A stretch of 13,555 nt of DNA from an uncultured Clostridia bacterium (GTDB lineage: Bacteria > Bacillota > Clostridia > Christensenellales > Aristaeellaceae): the NCBI GenBank assembly GCA_934636425.1, contig CAKUAV010000083.1, positions 1-13,555 on the forward strand, given 5' to 3'. Shown here in pieces: positions 6,915 to 13,555 of the stretch. A program made the position numbers and the translations under genes. Within the stretch, counting starts at the first letter, position 1, and each line of letters begins with the position of its first letter. Under the pieces are notes generated by a model, which was given only the letters and a program-made list of their open reading frames with translations, was not told the DNA's origin and did no database searches.

Positions 6915-7175
6915 CAGGTCAGCAAAATACCATCCGATGAGGAAGAGGAGTAGCCGGCAGAGCGCGCCCCAGAGAGAACGATCCATGGGCTGGAAGGTCG
7001 TTTGCGCAGGTGGACGGTGAAGTCGCTTCGGAGGAGGAACCGGTGAACGGATTAGCCGGATCGGGGCGCGCCCCATACAGCGCGTCGAGGAAGCGGCGGA
7101 GTATGCTCCGCTTCGCTTCAAATGAAGGTGGTACCACGTCGAGCGCGTCCTTTTTGCGGATGCGCTCGTTTTTTC
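6915..7175 (+). ncRNA. T-box leader (tRNA-Val sensing, GUC specifier)
   Basis: This untranslated leader controls the downstream valS operon by reading the charging state of tRNA-Val. Visible parts, in order: the stem I opening GATGAGGAAGAGGAGTA (6936-6952) with its GA motif; the AG-rich bulge CAGAGAGAA (from about 6970); a specifier loop GTGAAGTCGC with codon GTC (Val) at 7022-7024; a stem III hairpin GCGGAG-TATG-CTCCGC (7095-7110 region) within AAGCG...CGCTT; the T-box proper AATGAAGGTGGTACCACG (7121-7138) whose TGGT (7129-7132) would pair with the NCCA end of uncharged tRNA; and an intrinsic terminator. Uncharged tRNA-Val should favour the antiterminator and turn the operon on. The class is certain; the specifier is inferred from its position and agrees with valS. 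Confidence 0.93.
7140..7174 (+). terminator. Intrinsic terminator of the T-box leader
   Basis: An 11-bp stem (7140-7150 with 7158-7168, one G-U pair) with a 7-nt loop is followed by TTTTTT (7169-7174). Its left side adjoins the T-box sequence, so terminator and antiterminator are mutually exclusive, as expected. Confidence 0.92.
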
Positions 7176-7203
7176 GTGACGGCGGCGAGGGGAGTGATAA
7201 AAT

Positions 7204-7413
7204 GTGCTTGACAGGATTTTCTCCGGAAATATGAGCGACATAAGCCGCTTCAGCGTGCCGGGGCTGATTGTGATGGCGCTGGGCGTTCTCCTTGCGCTGC
7301 TGGCGCGTCCCGCCGCGAAGGGCGTTCAGGGCAGGCTCTACTGGGCGATGAAGCTCGGCGCGCTCGCGCTGGTGATGCTGGGCGCGCTGCTCGCGATGAA
7401 GGTATTCGGATAG
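7204..7413 (+). CDS. Small two-helix membrane protein of unknown function
   Basis: I do not recognise this 69-residue protein. It has two hydrophobic helices, at about residues 18-35 (VPGLIVMALGVLLALLA) and 46-67 (WAMKLGALALVMLGALLAM), joined by a short basic loop (RPAAKGVQGR). There is no signal peptidase site or other motif. The GTG start at 7204 is preferred because AGGGGAG (7188-7194) is 9 nt upstream. An in-frame ATG at 7231 would give 60 residues but has no good ribosome binding site. It lies between the T-box terminator and valS, 28 nt before the valS start, so it would share valine-tRNA control. Codon use matches its neighbours and the reading frame ends just before the valS ribosome binding site, which supports a real gene. 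Its absence from standard valS operons makes it worth checking. Confidence 0.7.
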   Translation: MLDRIFSGNMSDISRFSVPGLIVMALGVLLALLARPAAKGVQGRLYWAMKLGALALVMLGALLAMKVFG

Positions 7414-7441
7414 TATATTATTTGGAAGGGATTGAAGCAAT

Positions 7442-10162
7442 ATGGAAAAGAAGATCGAAATGGAAAAGGTGTATGCGCCTCGAGAGATCGAAGAGCGGCT
7501 GTACGCCGAATGGGAAAGCAGTGGCTGTTTCAAGGCGCATCGCGTGGCGGGCAAAAAGCCCTTCACCATCGTGATGCCGCCGCCCAACATCACCGGCCAG
7601 CTGCACATGGGCCATGCCATGGACACGCTGCCCCAGGACGCGCTGACCCGCTATCACCGCATGAAGGGCGACCCGACGCTGTGGCTGCCCGGCACCGATC
7701 ACGCCTCGATCGCCACTGAGGTGAAGATCGTCGAGGCGCTGCGCAAGGAGGGGCTGGACAAGCACGACATCGGCCGCGAGGCGTTCCTCGAGCGCGCCTG
7801 GCAGTGGCGCGAGCAGTACGGCGGACGCATCGTGCGCCAGCAGCGCAAGCTGGGCGCGTCCTGCGACTGGAGCCGCGAGCGCTTTACAATGGACGAGGGG
7901 CTGAACAAGGCGGTCGTCGAGGTGTTCGTGCGCCTGTACGACAAGGGACTGATCTATCGCGGCAACCGCATGGTCAACTGGTGCCCGCACTGCAGCACCT
8001 CCATTTCCGACGCGGAGGTGGAATACGAGGAAAAGGGCGGCAACTTCTGGCATTTGCTCTACACGGTCAAGGAGACCGGCGAGCAGCTCGAGCTGGCCAC
8101 CACCCGTCCCGAGACCATGCTGGGCGATACCGCCGTGGCCATCAACGAGGAGGATCCGCGCTATAAGCATCTGCACGGCTGCCATGTGATACTGCCGCTG
8201 CTCAACAAGGAGATCCCGATCGTGTGCGACGAGCACGCCGACATGACCAAGGGCACCGGCGTTGTGAAGATCACCCCCGCGCATGACCCGAACGACTTCG
8301 AGGTGGGTCAGCGCCACAATCTGCCCATGGTGCGCGTCTTTACCTACGACGGCCACATGACCGGCGCGAAGGATGCGGCCGAAACCGCCGAGCTGATCGC
8401 CTCGGGACGCGCGTCCGCGGGCGAGCCGGAGGCGCTGGACTGCGGCAAGTACGCCGGCATGACCACGCTGGAAGCGCGCAAGGCGATCCTCTGCGATCTG
8501 GAAGAAATCGGCTGCATCAAGAAGGTCGAGCCGCTCACGCACGAGGTGGGCACCTGCTATCGCTGCCATTCGACCATTGAGCCCATGGTGTCCCGCCAGT
8601 GGTTCGTGAAGATGGAGCCGCTCGCCAGGCCGGCCGCCGAGGCTGCGCGCGAGGGCAAAGTGTGCTTCATCCCCGAGCGCTTTACAAAGATCTACTACAA
8701 CTGGATGGACAACACCCGCGACTGGTGCATTTCCCGCCAGCTGTGGTGGGGGCACAGAATTCCCGCCTATTACTGCGAATGCTGCGGCGAGACCGTGGTC
8801 AGCCGCGAGAGCGTGTCGGTCTGCCCGAAGTGCGGCGGATGCATGCATCAGGATGAGGACGTGCTGGACACATGGTTCTCCTCGGCGCTGTGGCCGTTCT
8901 CCACGCTGGGCTGGCCGGATCAGACGGAGGATCTCAAGTATTTCTATCCCACGAGCGTGCTGGTGTCGGGCTATGACATCATATTCTTCTGGGTGGCGCG
9001 CATGATATTCTCCGGCATCGAGCAGATGGGCGAGGTGCCCTTCCACACGGTGCTGCTGCACGGCCTGGTGCGCGACGCGCAGGGCCGCAAGATGAGCAAA
9101 TCGCTGGGCAACGGCATCGATCCGCTGGAAATGATCGAAAAGTACGGCGCGGACGCGCTGCGCATTTCGCTGGCTCTGGGCGTCGCGCCCGGCAACGACC
9201 TGCGCATGAGCGACGAGAAGATCGAATCGGCGCGCAATTTCGCCAACAAGATCTGGAACGCCGCCCGCTTCGTGATGATGAACATGGAGGGCTTCGAGCG
9301 CCATGGCCTGCCCGCGGACGACAAGCTGACGCTGGCCGACAGGTGGATTCTCGAGCGCTACTGGGAGTGCGTGCGCTCCGTGACCGATCATTTCGAGAGC
9401 TATGATCTGGGCATGGCCGCGCAGGAGGTCTATGACTTCATCTGGAGCCAGTATTGCGACTGGTATATCGAGATGGCCAAGCAGCGCCTGAACGGCGAGG
9501 ACGCCGAGGCGCGCCAGACCGTGCGCGAGGTGCTTGTGTATGTGCTGGAGGGCACGCTCAAGATGCTGCATCCCTTCATGCCGTTCATCACCGACGAAAT
9601 CTATCGCTATCTGCCCGGCACGGAGGGCACGATCATGCTCTCCGCCTGGCCGACGGCCGACGATATGCGCGCCTATGCCGACGACGCGGCCCGCATGGAG
9701 GGCGTTATGGACGCCGTGCGCGCCATACGCAATCTGCGCGCCGAGATGAACGTGGCGGTCGGCCGCCGCGCGCGTCTGATACTGCGCCCGAGCGAGGGCT
9801 GGGCGGACACGCTGTCTCATGCCTCGATCTACTTCAGCCGTCTGGCCTTTGCCAGCAGTGTGGAGTTGCTGGGCGAGGACGAGCCGAATCCCGACAAGTC
9901 GGCCAGCGCCGTGTGCGCCGCCGGCGAGATGTACGGCCCGCTGGGCGATCTGGTCGACGTGGACAAGGAACTCAAGCGCCTGAACAAGGACCGCGAGAAC
10001 ATCGAGCGCGAAATCGCCCGCGCTGAGGGCAAGCTGAAGAACGAAGGCTTCCTTGCCAAGGCGCCCGCGCAGCTGGTCGAGAACGAAAAGGCCAAGCTGG
10101 AGACCAACAGAGCGATGCTCGTGTCGCTGGACGCGCGCATTGAGGAACTCAAGACGCTGTAA
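7442..10162 (+). CDS. valS: Valyl-tRNA synthetase
   Basis: This 906-residue class I synthetase charges tRNA-Val with valine in the cytoplasm. The HIGH-type motif HMGH is at 55-58 after MPPPNITGQL, and KMSKS is at 550-554. The inserted editing (CP1) domain, which clears mischarged threonine, contains TTRPETMLGD and PAHDPNDFEVG. Zinc-type cysteines are present at C181/C184, C372/C375, C445/C448 and C461/C464. An anticodon-binding domain follows (TLADRWILERY, HPFMPFITDEIY), and the C-terminus is the charged coiled-coil arm of ValRS (about 838-906, VDKELKRLNKDRENIEREI). Length is slightly above the usual 880. The start at 7442 follows GGAAGGG (7424-7430); an in-frame ATG six codons on is less well placed. 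The T-box leader upstream with a Val specifier confirms the identity. Confidence 0.98.
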   Translation: MEKKIEMEKVYAPREIEERLYAEWESSGCFKAHRVAGKKPFTIVMPPPNITGQLHMGHAMDTLPQDALTRYHRMKGDPTLWLPGTDHASIATEVKIVEALRKEGLDKHDIGREAFLERAWQWREQYGGRIVRQQRKLGASCDWSRERFTMDEGLNKAVVEVFVRLYDKGLIYRGNRMVNWCPHCSTSISDAEVEYEEKGGNFWHLLYTVKETGEQLELATTRPETMLGDTAVAINEEDPRYKHLHGCHVILPLLNKEIPIVCDEHADMTKGTGVVKITPAHDPNDFEVGQRHNLPMVRVFTYDGHMTGAKDAAETAELIASGRASAGEPEALDCGKYAGMTTLEARKAILCDLEEIGCIKKVEPLTHEVGTCYRCHSTIEPMVSRQWFVKMEPLARPAAEAAREGKVCFIPERFTKIYYNWMDNTRDWCISRQLWWGHRIPAYYCECCGETVVSRESVSVCPKCGGCMHQDEDVLDTWFSSALWPFSTLGWPDQTEDLKYFYPTSVLVSGYDIIFFWVARMIFSGIEQMGEVPFHTVLLHGLVRDAQGRKMSKSLGNGIDPLEMIEKYGADALRISLALGVAPGNDLRMSDEKIESARNFANKIWNAARFVMMNMEGFERHGLPADDKLTLADRWILERYWECVRSVTDHFESYDLGMAAQEVYDFIWSQYCDWYIEMAKQRLNGEDAEARQTVREVLVYVLEGTLKMLHPFMPFITDEIYRYLPGTEGTIMLSAWPTADDMRAYADDAARMEGVMDAVRAIRNLRAEMNVAVGRRARLILRPSEGWADTLSHASIYFSRLAFASSVELLGEDEPNPDKSASAVCAAGEMYGPLGDLVDVDKELKRLNKDRENIEREIARAEGKLKNEGFLAKAPAQLVENEKAKLETNRAMLVSLDARIEELKTL

Positions 10163-11466
10163 TGATGAACAACACAACCGAGTTTAAGGACGCGGCGCAG
10201 GCCATCGCATGGATCGACGGCCTGCGCTACGCCAGCGAGAAAAACGGACTTGAAAATATGCGCGCGCTGCTTGAATGTCTGGGCAACCCTCAGGACAGGC
10301 TGCGCTGCGTTCATGTCGCCGGCACAAACGGAAAGGGCTCGACCTGCGCCATGCTGGAGCGGATGCTGAGGCAGTGCGGCCTGAAAACCGGCCTGTACAC
10401 ATCGCCGTATCTCATGCGCTATGGCGAGCGCATGCGCGTATGCGGCGTGCCCATAGACGATCGGACATTCGTGCACCTGGCGAGCCGCGTGCGCTTTGAA
10501 GCGGAAAAGCTGGTGGAAAAGGGGATTCGCCCGACGTGGTTCGAGCTGGGCACGGCGATCGCCTTTCTGTGGTTCTATGAACAGGCTGTCGATGCGGCGG
10601 TGATCGAGGTAGGGCTGGGCGGCCGGCTCGACCCGACCAACGTCATTCATCCCGAGCTGTGCCTGATCGGCCCGATCGGCCTTGAGCATACGCGGCAGCT
10701 GGGCGATACGCTGGAAAAGATCGCCTTCGAGAAGGCTGGCATTATCAAGCCGGGTGTTCCCGTAGCCGTACAGCGGCAGCAGACCGAAAGCGTGCGGCGC
10801 GTGTTTATCGACGCCGCGCAGAAATGCGGCGCGCCGCTGACCGATCTTAGCGATCATCCGCTCGAGAATGTATGCAGCGATCGCTTCGGCTCCGATTTTA
10901 CGATCGACGGACTGCGCGCGCGCGTCAATCTGCCCGGCCGGCATCAGGCGAACAACGCGGCGCTGGCGCTCATGGGGCTGCGGCTTATGCAGGCGCAGGG
11001 CTGGGCCCTGGATACCGGCGCGGCGCTCGAGGGGCTGAAGAAAACGATCTGGCCGGCGCGGCTTGAGTGGATCGACGATCGGACGCTGATCGACGGCGCG
11101 CACAACGGCCATGGCGCGCGGGCGCTGGCGGCGTATGTGAAGGAGTTCCTGAAGGGACAGCGCATCGTGCTGGTGGCCGGCATGATGAAGGACAAGGATG
11201 TGGCGGAGTGCGCCGCCGTGTATGCGACGTTCGCAGACGCGGCTGTCGCGACGCAGATCAGCTATCCCCGCGCCATGCCCTGCGAGGAGTTGGCGGAAAT
11301 CCTGAGGAGCCACGGCATTGCGGCGGAAGCCGAAGCGGACGAGGAAAGGGCCGTCGCGCGGGCGCGGGAACTGGCAGGGGCGGACGGCGTCGTGCTGATC
11401 TGCGGTTCGCTCTATCTGGCGGGCGATGTGCGGCTCAGGCTGAAGGACGACGGCGGGCGGCTGTGA
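10162..11466 (+). CDS. folC: Folylpolyglutamate synthase / dihydrofolate synthase
   Basis: This 434-residue Mur-ligase-like enzyme adds glutamate to folates, and often also makes dihydrofolate from dihydropteroate, using ATP. The P-loop GTNGKGST is at 54-61, followed by TSPYL (80-84). Further landmarks are FELGTAIAF, EVGLGGRLDPTNVI, KAGIIKPGVPV, PGRHQANNAALAL and the C-terminal-domain motif DGAHNGHGARAL, where most relatives have DGAHNPHG. The length is normal. The ATG overlaps the valS stop by one base (TAATG) and has no strong ribosome binding site of its own, so translation is probably coupled to valS; a second ATG follows at once (10165). valS-folC is a common pair in Bacillota. Whether it has one or both activities cannot be told from sequence, and no other folate genes are in the window. 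Confidence 0.95.
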   Translation: MMNNTTEFKDAAQAIAWIDGLRYASEKNGLENMRALLECLGNPQDRLRCVHVAGTNGKGSTCAMLERMLRQCGLKTGLYTSPYLMRYGERMRVCGVPIDDRTFVHLASRVRFEAEKLVEKGIRPTWFELGTAIAFLWFYEQAVDAAVIEVGLGGRLDPTNVIHPELCLIGPIGLEHTRQLGDTLEKIAFEKAGIIKPGVPVAVQRQQTESVRRVFIDAAQKCGAPLTDLSDHPLENVCSDRFGSDFTIDGLRARVNLPGRHQANNAALALMGLRLMQAQGWALDTGAALEGLKKTIWPARLEWIDDRTLIDGAHNGHGARALAAYVKEFLKGQRIVLVAGMMKDKDVAECAAVYATFADAAVATQISYPRAMPCEELAEILRSHGIAAEAEADEERAVARARELAGADGVVLICGSLYLAGDVRLRLKDDGGRL

Positions 11467-11494
11467 AAGCGCCATACAATAAGGAAGACATTGC

Positions 11495-12301
11495 ATGAAG
11501 AAATCAAATCTCCACACGCATACGCTGCTCTGCGACGGGCGCGATACCGTCCGGCACATGGCCGACCGCGCCTATGACAAGGGCTTTGTGTCGCTGGGCT
11601 TTTCGGGGCATGGCAAGCAGACCTGCAATCGGTTCGGCATCCGCGACGAGCATGAGTATGCACGCGAGGTGCGCGCATCCGCGCAGGCCTACGAGGGGCG
11701 CATGCGCATATGGCTGGGCGTCGAGCAGGACTATTACGGCGTGTGCGGCGTCAAGTACGATTACCGGCTGGGCGCGGTGCATTATCTGACCGACGGCGCC
11801 GGAAAGCTGTACGGCATCGATCACAGTCTGGATACGTTTTCGGAGCTGTTTGAACATTTCGGCCGCGATATAGGGGCGCTGGCAAAGGCGTACTACGGCA
11901 AGGTTCGCGAAATGGTGGTCAAAAACCGGCCGGACGTGGTCGTTCACTACGATCTGATCTGCAAATTCAACGAAAACAATCGCTTTTTCGATGAAGAGGA
12001 TCCGCTCTACAGGAAGATTGCGCTGGAGACGCTCGAGGCGATCTATCCGCTGTGCGATATGCTGGAGGTCAACACCGGCGCGATGGCGCGGCTGTGGCGA
12101 ACGCGTCCCTATCCCACGCCGGAGCTGCTGGGGCGCTGGCGCGAGCTGGGCGGCCGCGTGATCATCGGCAGCGACTGCCATGACGCGGAGAAGCTCGACT
12201 GGGGCTTTGACGCGGCGCGCGCGCTCATTGAGGGAGCGGGCTACAGGACCGTATGGCGGCTGGGCGATGCGGACGAACTGTTTGTTGAGGACGAGCTGTA
12301 A
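11495..12301 (+). CDS. PHP-family histidinol-phosphatase-like phosphoesterase
   Basis: This 268-residue protein is a PHP-domain metal-dependent phosphatase of the HisJ/HisK type, which removes phosphate from histidinol phosphate in histidine synthesis. The metal-site residues are visible: H7 and H9 (NLHTHT), D14, H39 (FSGHG), E77 (LGVEQDYY), H96 (GAVHYL), H151 (VVVHYDL), D227 and H229 (IGSDCHD). The length fits the family (about 260-280). The start at 11495 has AAGGAAG about 7 nt upstream. It lies 28 nt after folC in an apparent operon and no other his gene is in view, so the true substrate could be another sugar or amino-alcohol phosphate. The family assignment is firm; the histidinol phosphate substrate is an annotation habit. 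Confidence 0.88.
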   Translation: MKKSNLHTHTLLCDGRDTVRHMADRAYDKGFVSLGFSGHGKQTCNRFGIRDEHEYAREVRASAQAYEGRMRIWLGVEQDYYGVCGVKYDYRLGAVHYLTDGAGKLYGIDHSLDTFSELFEHFGRDIGALAKAYYGKVREMVVKNRPDVVVHYDLICKFNENNRFFDEEDPLYRKIALETLEAIYPLCDMLEVNTGAMARLWRTRPYPTPELLGRWRELGGRVIIGSDCHDAEKLDWGFDAARALIEGAGYRTVWRLGDADELFVEDEL

Positions 12302-12315
12302 AGGAGGTACGGACA

Positions 12316-12930
12316 ATGCCCACGTTTGAAAACAAGGAATGGACGCGGCTGTGGTTCGACGAGGCCGCTGACCGCGAGACGCCGCGCGTCATGCTGATTG
12401 GCGATTCGATCACGGCGGGCTATACGCAGGCGGTGAACCGGCATCTCGACAACCGGCTGCGGGCGGATTCCATCGCCAGCTCGAAGGCGCTGGATCATCC
12501 GGCCTATTTGGCGGAAATCGACTTTTTCGCCAGCGAGTTCGGCTTTGACTACCGTCTGATTCACTTCAACAACGGCCTGCACGGCTGGCATCTGAGCGAG
12601 GCGGAGTACGCCCGGCAGCTGGACACAAAGGTGAACTGGCTGCTGTACCACTTTCCGGGCGCAAAGCTCATACTGGCCACCTCTACGCCGGTGACGGTGA
12701 ACGGCGATCCTGAGACGCTGAACGCCGAAAAGAATGCCGTCGTCATCGCGCGCAACGAGCAGATGCAGATCATGGCGCGCCGCTACAACCTGCCGCTGAA
12801 CGATCTCTACGCCGCCATGGCGAACCGTCCCGAATGGCGCAATGCGGACGGCTTTCACTATAACGAGCAGGGCGTGGACGCGCAGGGGCGTCTGGTCGCC
12901 GATTTCATACTGAATCAGATGAAGCTCTAA
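12316..12930 (+). CDS. SGNH/GDSL-family hydrolase
   Basis: This 204-residue protein has the SGNH esterase/lipase layout: block I VMLIGDSITAGY (25-36) with nucleophile S31, block III FNNGLHGWH (84-92) with N86, and block V NADGFHYNEQG (176-186) with the acid-base pair D178/H181. It would cleave an ester, for example an acetyl group on a sugar or a lysolipid, but nothing in sequence decides which. There is no signal peptide, so it is probably cytoplasmic. The ribosome binding site AAGGAGG (12301-12307) overlaps the stop codon of the PHP gene and stands 8 nt from the ATG, consistent with translational coupling. Some GDSL relatives near glycoside hydrolases deacetylate oligosaccharides; the GH35 gene is in this window but not in this operon, so the link is weak. 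Confidence 0.9.
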   Translation: MPTFENKEWTRLWFDEAADRETPRVMLIGDSITAGYTQAVNRHLDNRLRADSIASSKALDHPAYLAEIDFFASEFGFDYRLIHFNNGLHGWHLSEAEYARQLDTKVNWLLYHFPGAKLILATSTPVTVNGDPETLNAEKNAVVIARNEQMQIMARRYNLPLNDLYAAMANRPEWRNADGFHYNEQGVDAQGRLVADFILNQMKL

Positions 12931-12944
12931 GGAGGAACGATCAC

Positions 12945-13364
12945 ATGGATAACACGGGATGCGCCTATTGCTTTGAGGGCGAAGCGCTGGACAAGTTCGG
13001 CATAAAGATCTGCGAGCTGCCCGCAAGCAGGCTCTATCTGTTCAAGGAGCAGAGCCACAGGGGGCGCGTGATTGTGGCGCACAAAAAGCACGTCAGCGAG
13101 CTGGTCGATCTGACCGACGAGGAGCGAAGCGCCTATTTCGCCGATATCGCCCATGTGGCCGGCGCGCTTCACAAGGCCTTTCACCCCGACAAGATCAATT
13201 ACGGCGCGTATGGCGACACCGGCTGCCATCTGCACTTTCACCTCGTGCCCAAGTACAGGGACGGCTATGAGTGGGGCGGCGTGTTCGCGATGAATCCGGG
13301 CGAAAAATATCTCACCGACGTGGAATATGCCGATCTGATCAATGCGATCAGGGCCAATCTGTAA
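12945..13364 (+). CDS. HIT-family (histidine triad) protein
   Basis: This 139-residue protein carries the histidine triad CHLHFHLVPKY, with H95, H97 and H99, preceded by NYGAYGDTG (85-93) that helps form the nucleotide pocket. HIT proteins hydrolyse or transfer nucleotides at a phosphoramidate or phosphoanhydride bond, often AMP-linked. The N-terminal C6-x2-C9 pair resembles the zinc-type site of some branches such as GalT and Fhit-like proteins, but the remaining ligands are not certain. The length is typical of Hint/Fhit-type members. AAGGAGG (12929-12935) lies 9 nt before the ATG and overlaps the stop of the SGNH gene, so it closes the operon. The true substrate is unknown. It is followed by the hairpin that carries the rnpB promoter. 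Confidence 0.92.
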   Translation: MDNTGCAYCFEGEALDKFGIKICELPASRLYLFKEQSHRGRVIVAHKKHVSELVDLTDEERSAYFADIAHVAGALHKAFHPDKINYGAYGDTGCHLHFHLVPKYRDGYEWGGVFAMNPGEKYLTDVEYADLINAIRANL

Positions 13365-13370
13365 GTTTTT

Positions 13371-13416
13371 AGCGCACAATCTCTCCGAACGCTTGACTTT
13401 GGAGAGATTGTGTGCT
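13371..13416 (+). repeat. 16-bp hairpin after the HIT gene, overlapping the rnpB promoter
   Basis: AGCGCACAATCTCTCC (13371-13386) and GGAGAGATTGTGTGCT (13401-13416) pair over 16 positions with one G-T wobble, around a 14-nt loop. It sits 6 nt after the HIT stop codon where an operon terminator is expected. It lacks a proper T-run afterwards (TATTCT), so as an intrinsic terminator it is not canonical. Confidence 0.85.
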
Positions 13417-13421
13417 ATTCT
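13393..13421 (+). promoter_or_regulatory. Sigma-A promoter of rnpB
   Basis: TTGACT (13393-13398), a 17-bp spacer and TATTCT (13416-13421). Transcription would begin near 13428, at the start of the RNase P RNA. The -35 box is in the loop of the hairpin and the spacer is its right arm. Confidence 0.8.
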
Positions 13422-13427
13422 GTATGA

Positions 13428-13555
13428 CGGTTGTAAGGATGCCGGATGGTCGCAGGCGTTTTCACGTCTGAGGAAAGTCCGGGCACCGCAGGGCAGAGTG
13501 CCGGGCAGCTCCCGGTGAAGGCGACTTTAAGGAAAGTGCAACAGAAAATTACCGC
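13428..13555 (+). ncRNA. rnpB: RNase P RNA (5' part; runs off the right edge)
   Basis: This is the catalytic RNA of RNase P, which trims the 5' leader from precursor tRNAs. Conserved blocks are easily seen: GAGGAAAGTCCGGGC (13470-13484), then CGCAGGGCAGAGTGCCGGG (about 13487-13505), and AGTGCAACAGAAAATTACCGC (up to the window end), all in the normal order and spacing. About the first 128 nt are present; the rest lies beyond the window. The 5' end is inferred from the promoter, not measured. Confidence 0.95.

Noticed and set aside
7208..7236. TTGACA at 7208-7213 as a second promoter for valS
   Set aside because: The expected -10 position reads ATGAGC, which is too far from consensus, and the box is inside the small protein gene.
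7418..10177. Minus-strand open frame of 919 codons opposite valS
   Set aside because: It mirrors valS almost exactly, has no ribosome binding site or recognisable domain, and its composition is that of reversed synthetase codons.
9829..11559. Minus-strand open frame of 576 codons opposite valS and folC
   Set aside because: It crosses two well-supported genes on the other strand and shows no motif.
13371..13416. Hairpin as a canonical intrinsic terminator for the HIT operon
   Set aside because: The stem is good but no T-run follows it on either strand, so it is listed as a repeat only.
1..13555. CRISPR arrays, insertion sequences, tRNA genes, attachment sites
   Set aside because: No spaced direct repeats, transposase-like products, tRNA cloverleaf sequences or integrase genes were seen by eye on either strand.

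Overview
The window reads as chromosomal DNA of a GC-rich member of the Bacillota, probably a gut-type Clostridia. This is inferred from strong AAGGAGG-type ribosome binding sites, textbook sigma-A promoters, a tRNA-Val-sensing T-box leader in front of valS, a bacterial RNase P RNA, and GH35, AAC(3)-like and MMPL families in one stretch. No mobile element, CRISPR array or tRNA was found. The genus cannot be named from the sequence.

Left part (1-6168, all on the minus strand). Read in the direction of transcription, an AAC(3)-family acetyltransferase gene (6168-5392) leads into a GH35 beta-galactosidase-like gene (5276-2862) that has its own strong promoter and ends at a hairpin terminator (2817-2854). 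Next comes a TetR-type regulator (2561-1998) with its own promoter, a palindrome in its leader and a terminator (1927-1980). After that is a tightly coupled pair: a DUF308/HdeD-like membrane protein (1836-1246) and an MMPL/RND-type transporter (1230 to beyond the left edge). A regulator, a small membrane protein and a transporter together suggest a stress- or compound-responsive export locus.

Middle (6169-7203). Divergent promoters, with -35 boxes only 19 bp apart, drive the acetyltransferase gene to the left and pgsA (phosphatidylglycerophosphate synthase) to the right. The -35 box of the next promoter overlaps the pgsA stop codon. That promoter makes a T-box leader with a GUC (Val) specifier and an intrinsic terminator.

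Right part (7204-13364, plus strand). Downstream of the T-box lie a 69-residue two-helix membrane protein, valS, folC (1-nt overlap with valS), a PHP-family histidinol-phosphatase-like protein, an SGNH hydrolase and a HIT-family protein. Gaps are at most 28 nt and I see no internal terminator, so the whole set may be under tRNA-Val control. The window ends inside rnpB, whose promoter is built into a 16-bp hairpin after the HIT gene.

Most of the window is ordinary housekeeping and accessory metabolism. I did not find a clear undescribed system. The points most worth a second look are the small membrane protein between the T-box and valS, the hairpin carrying the rnpB promoter, and the paired inverted sites upstream of the TetR gene.
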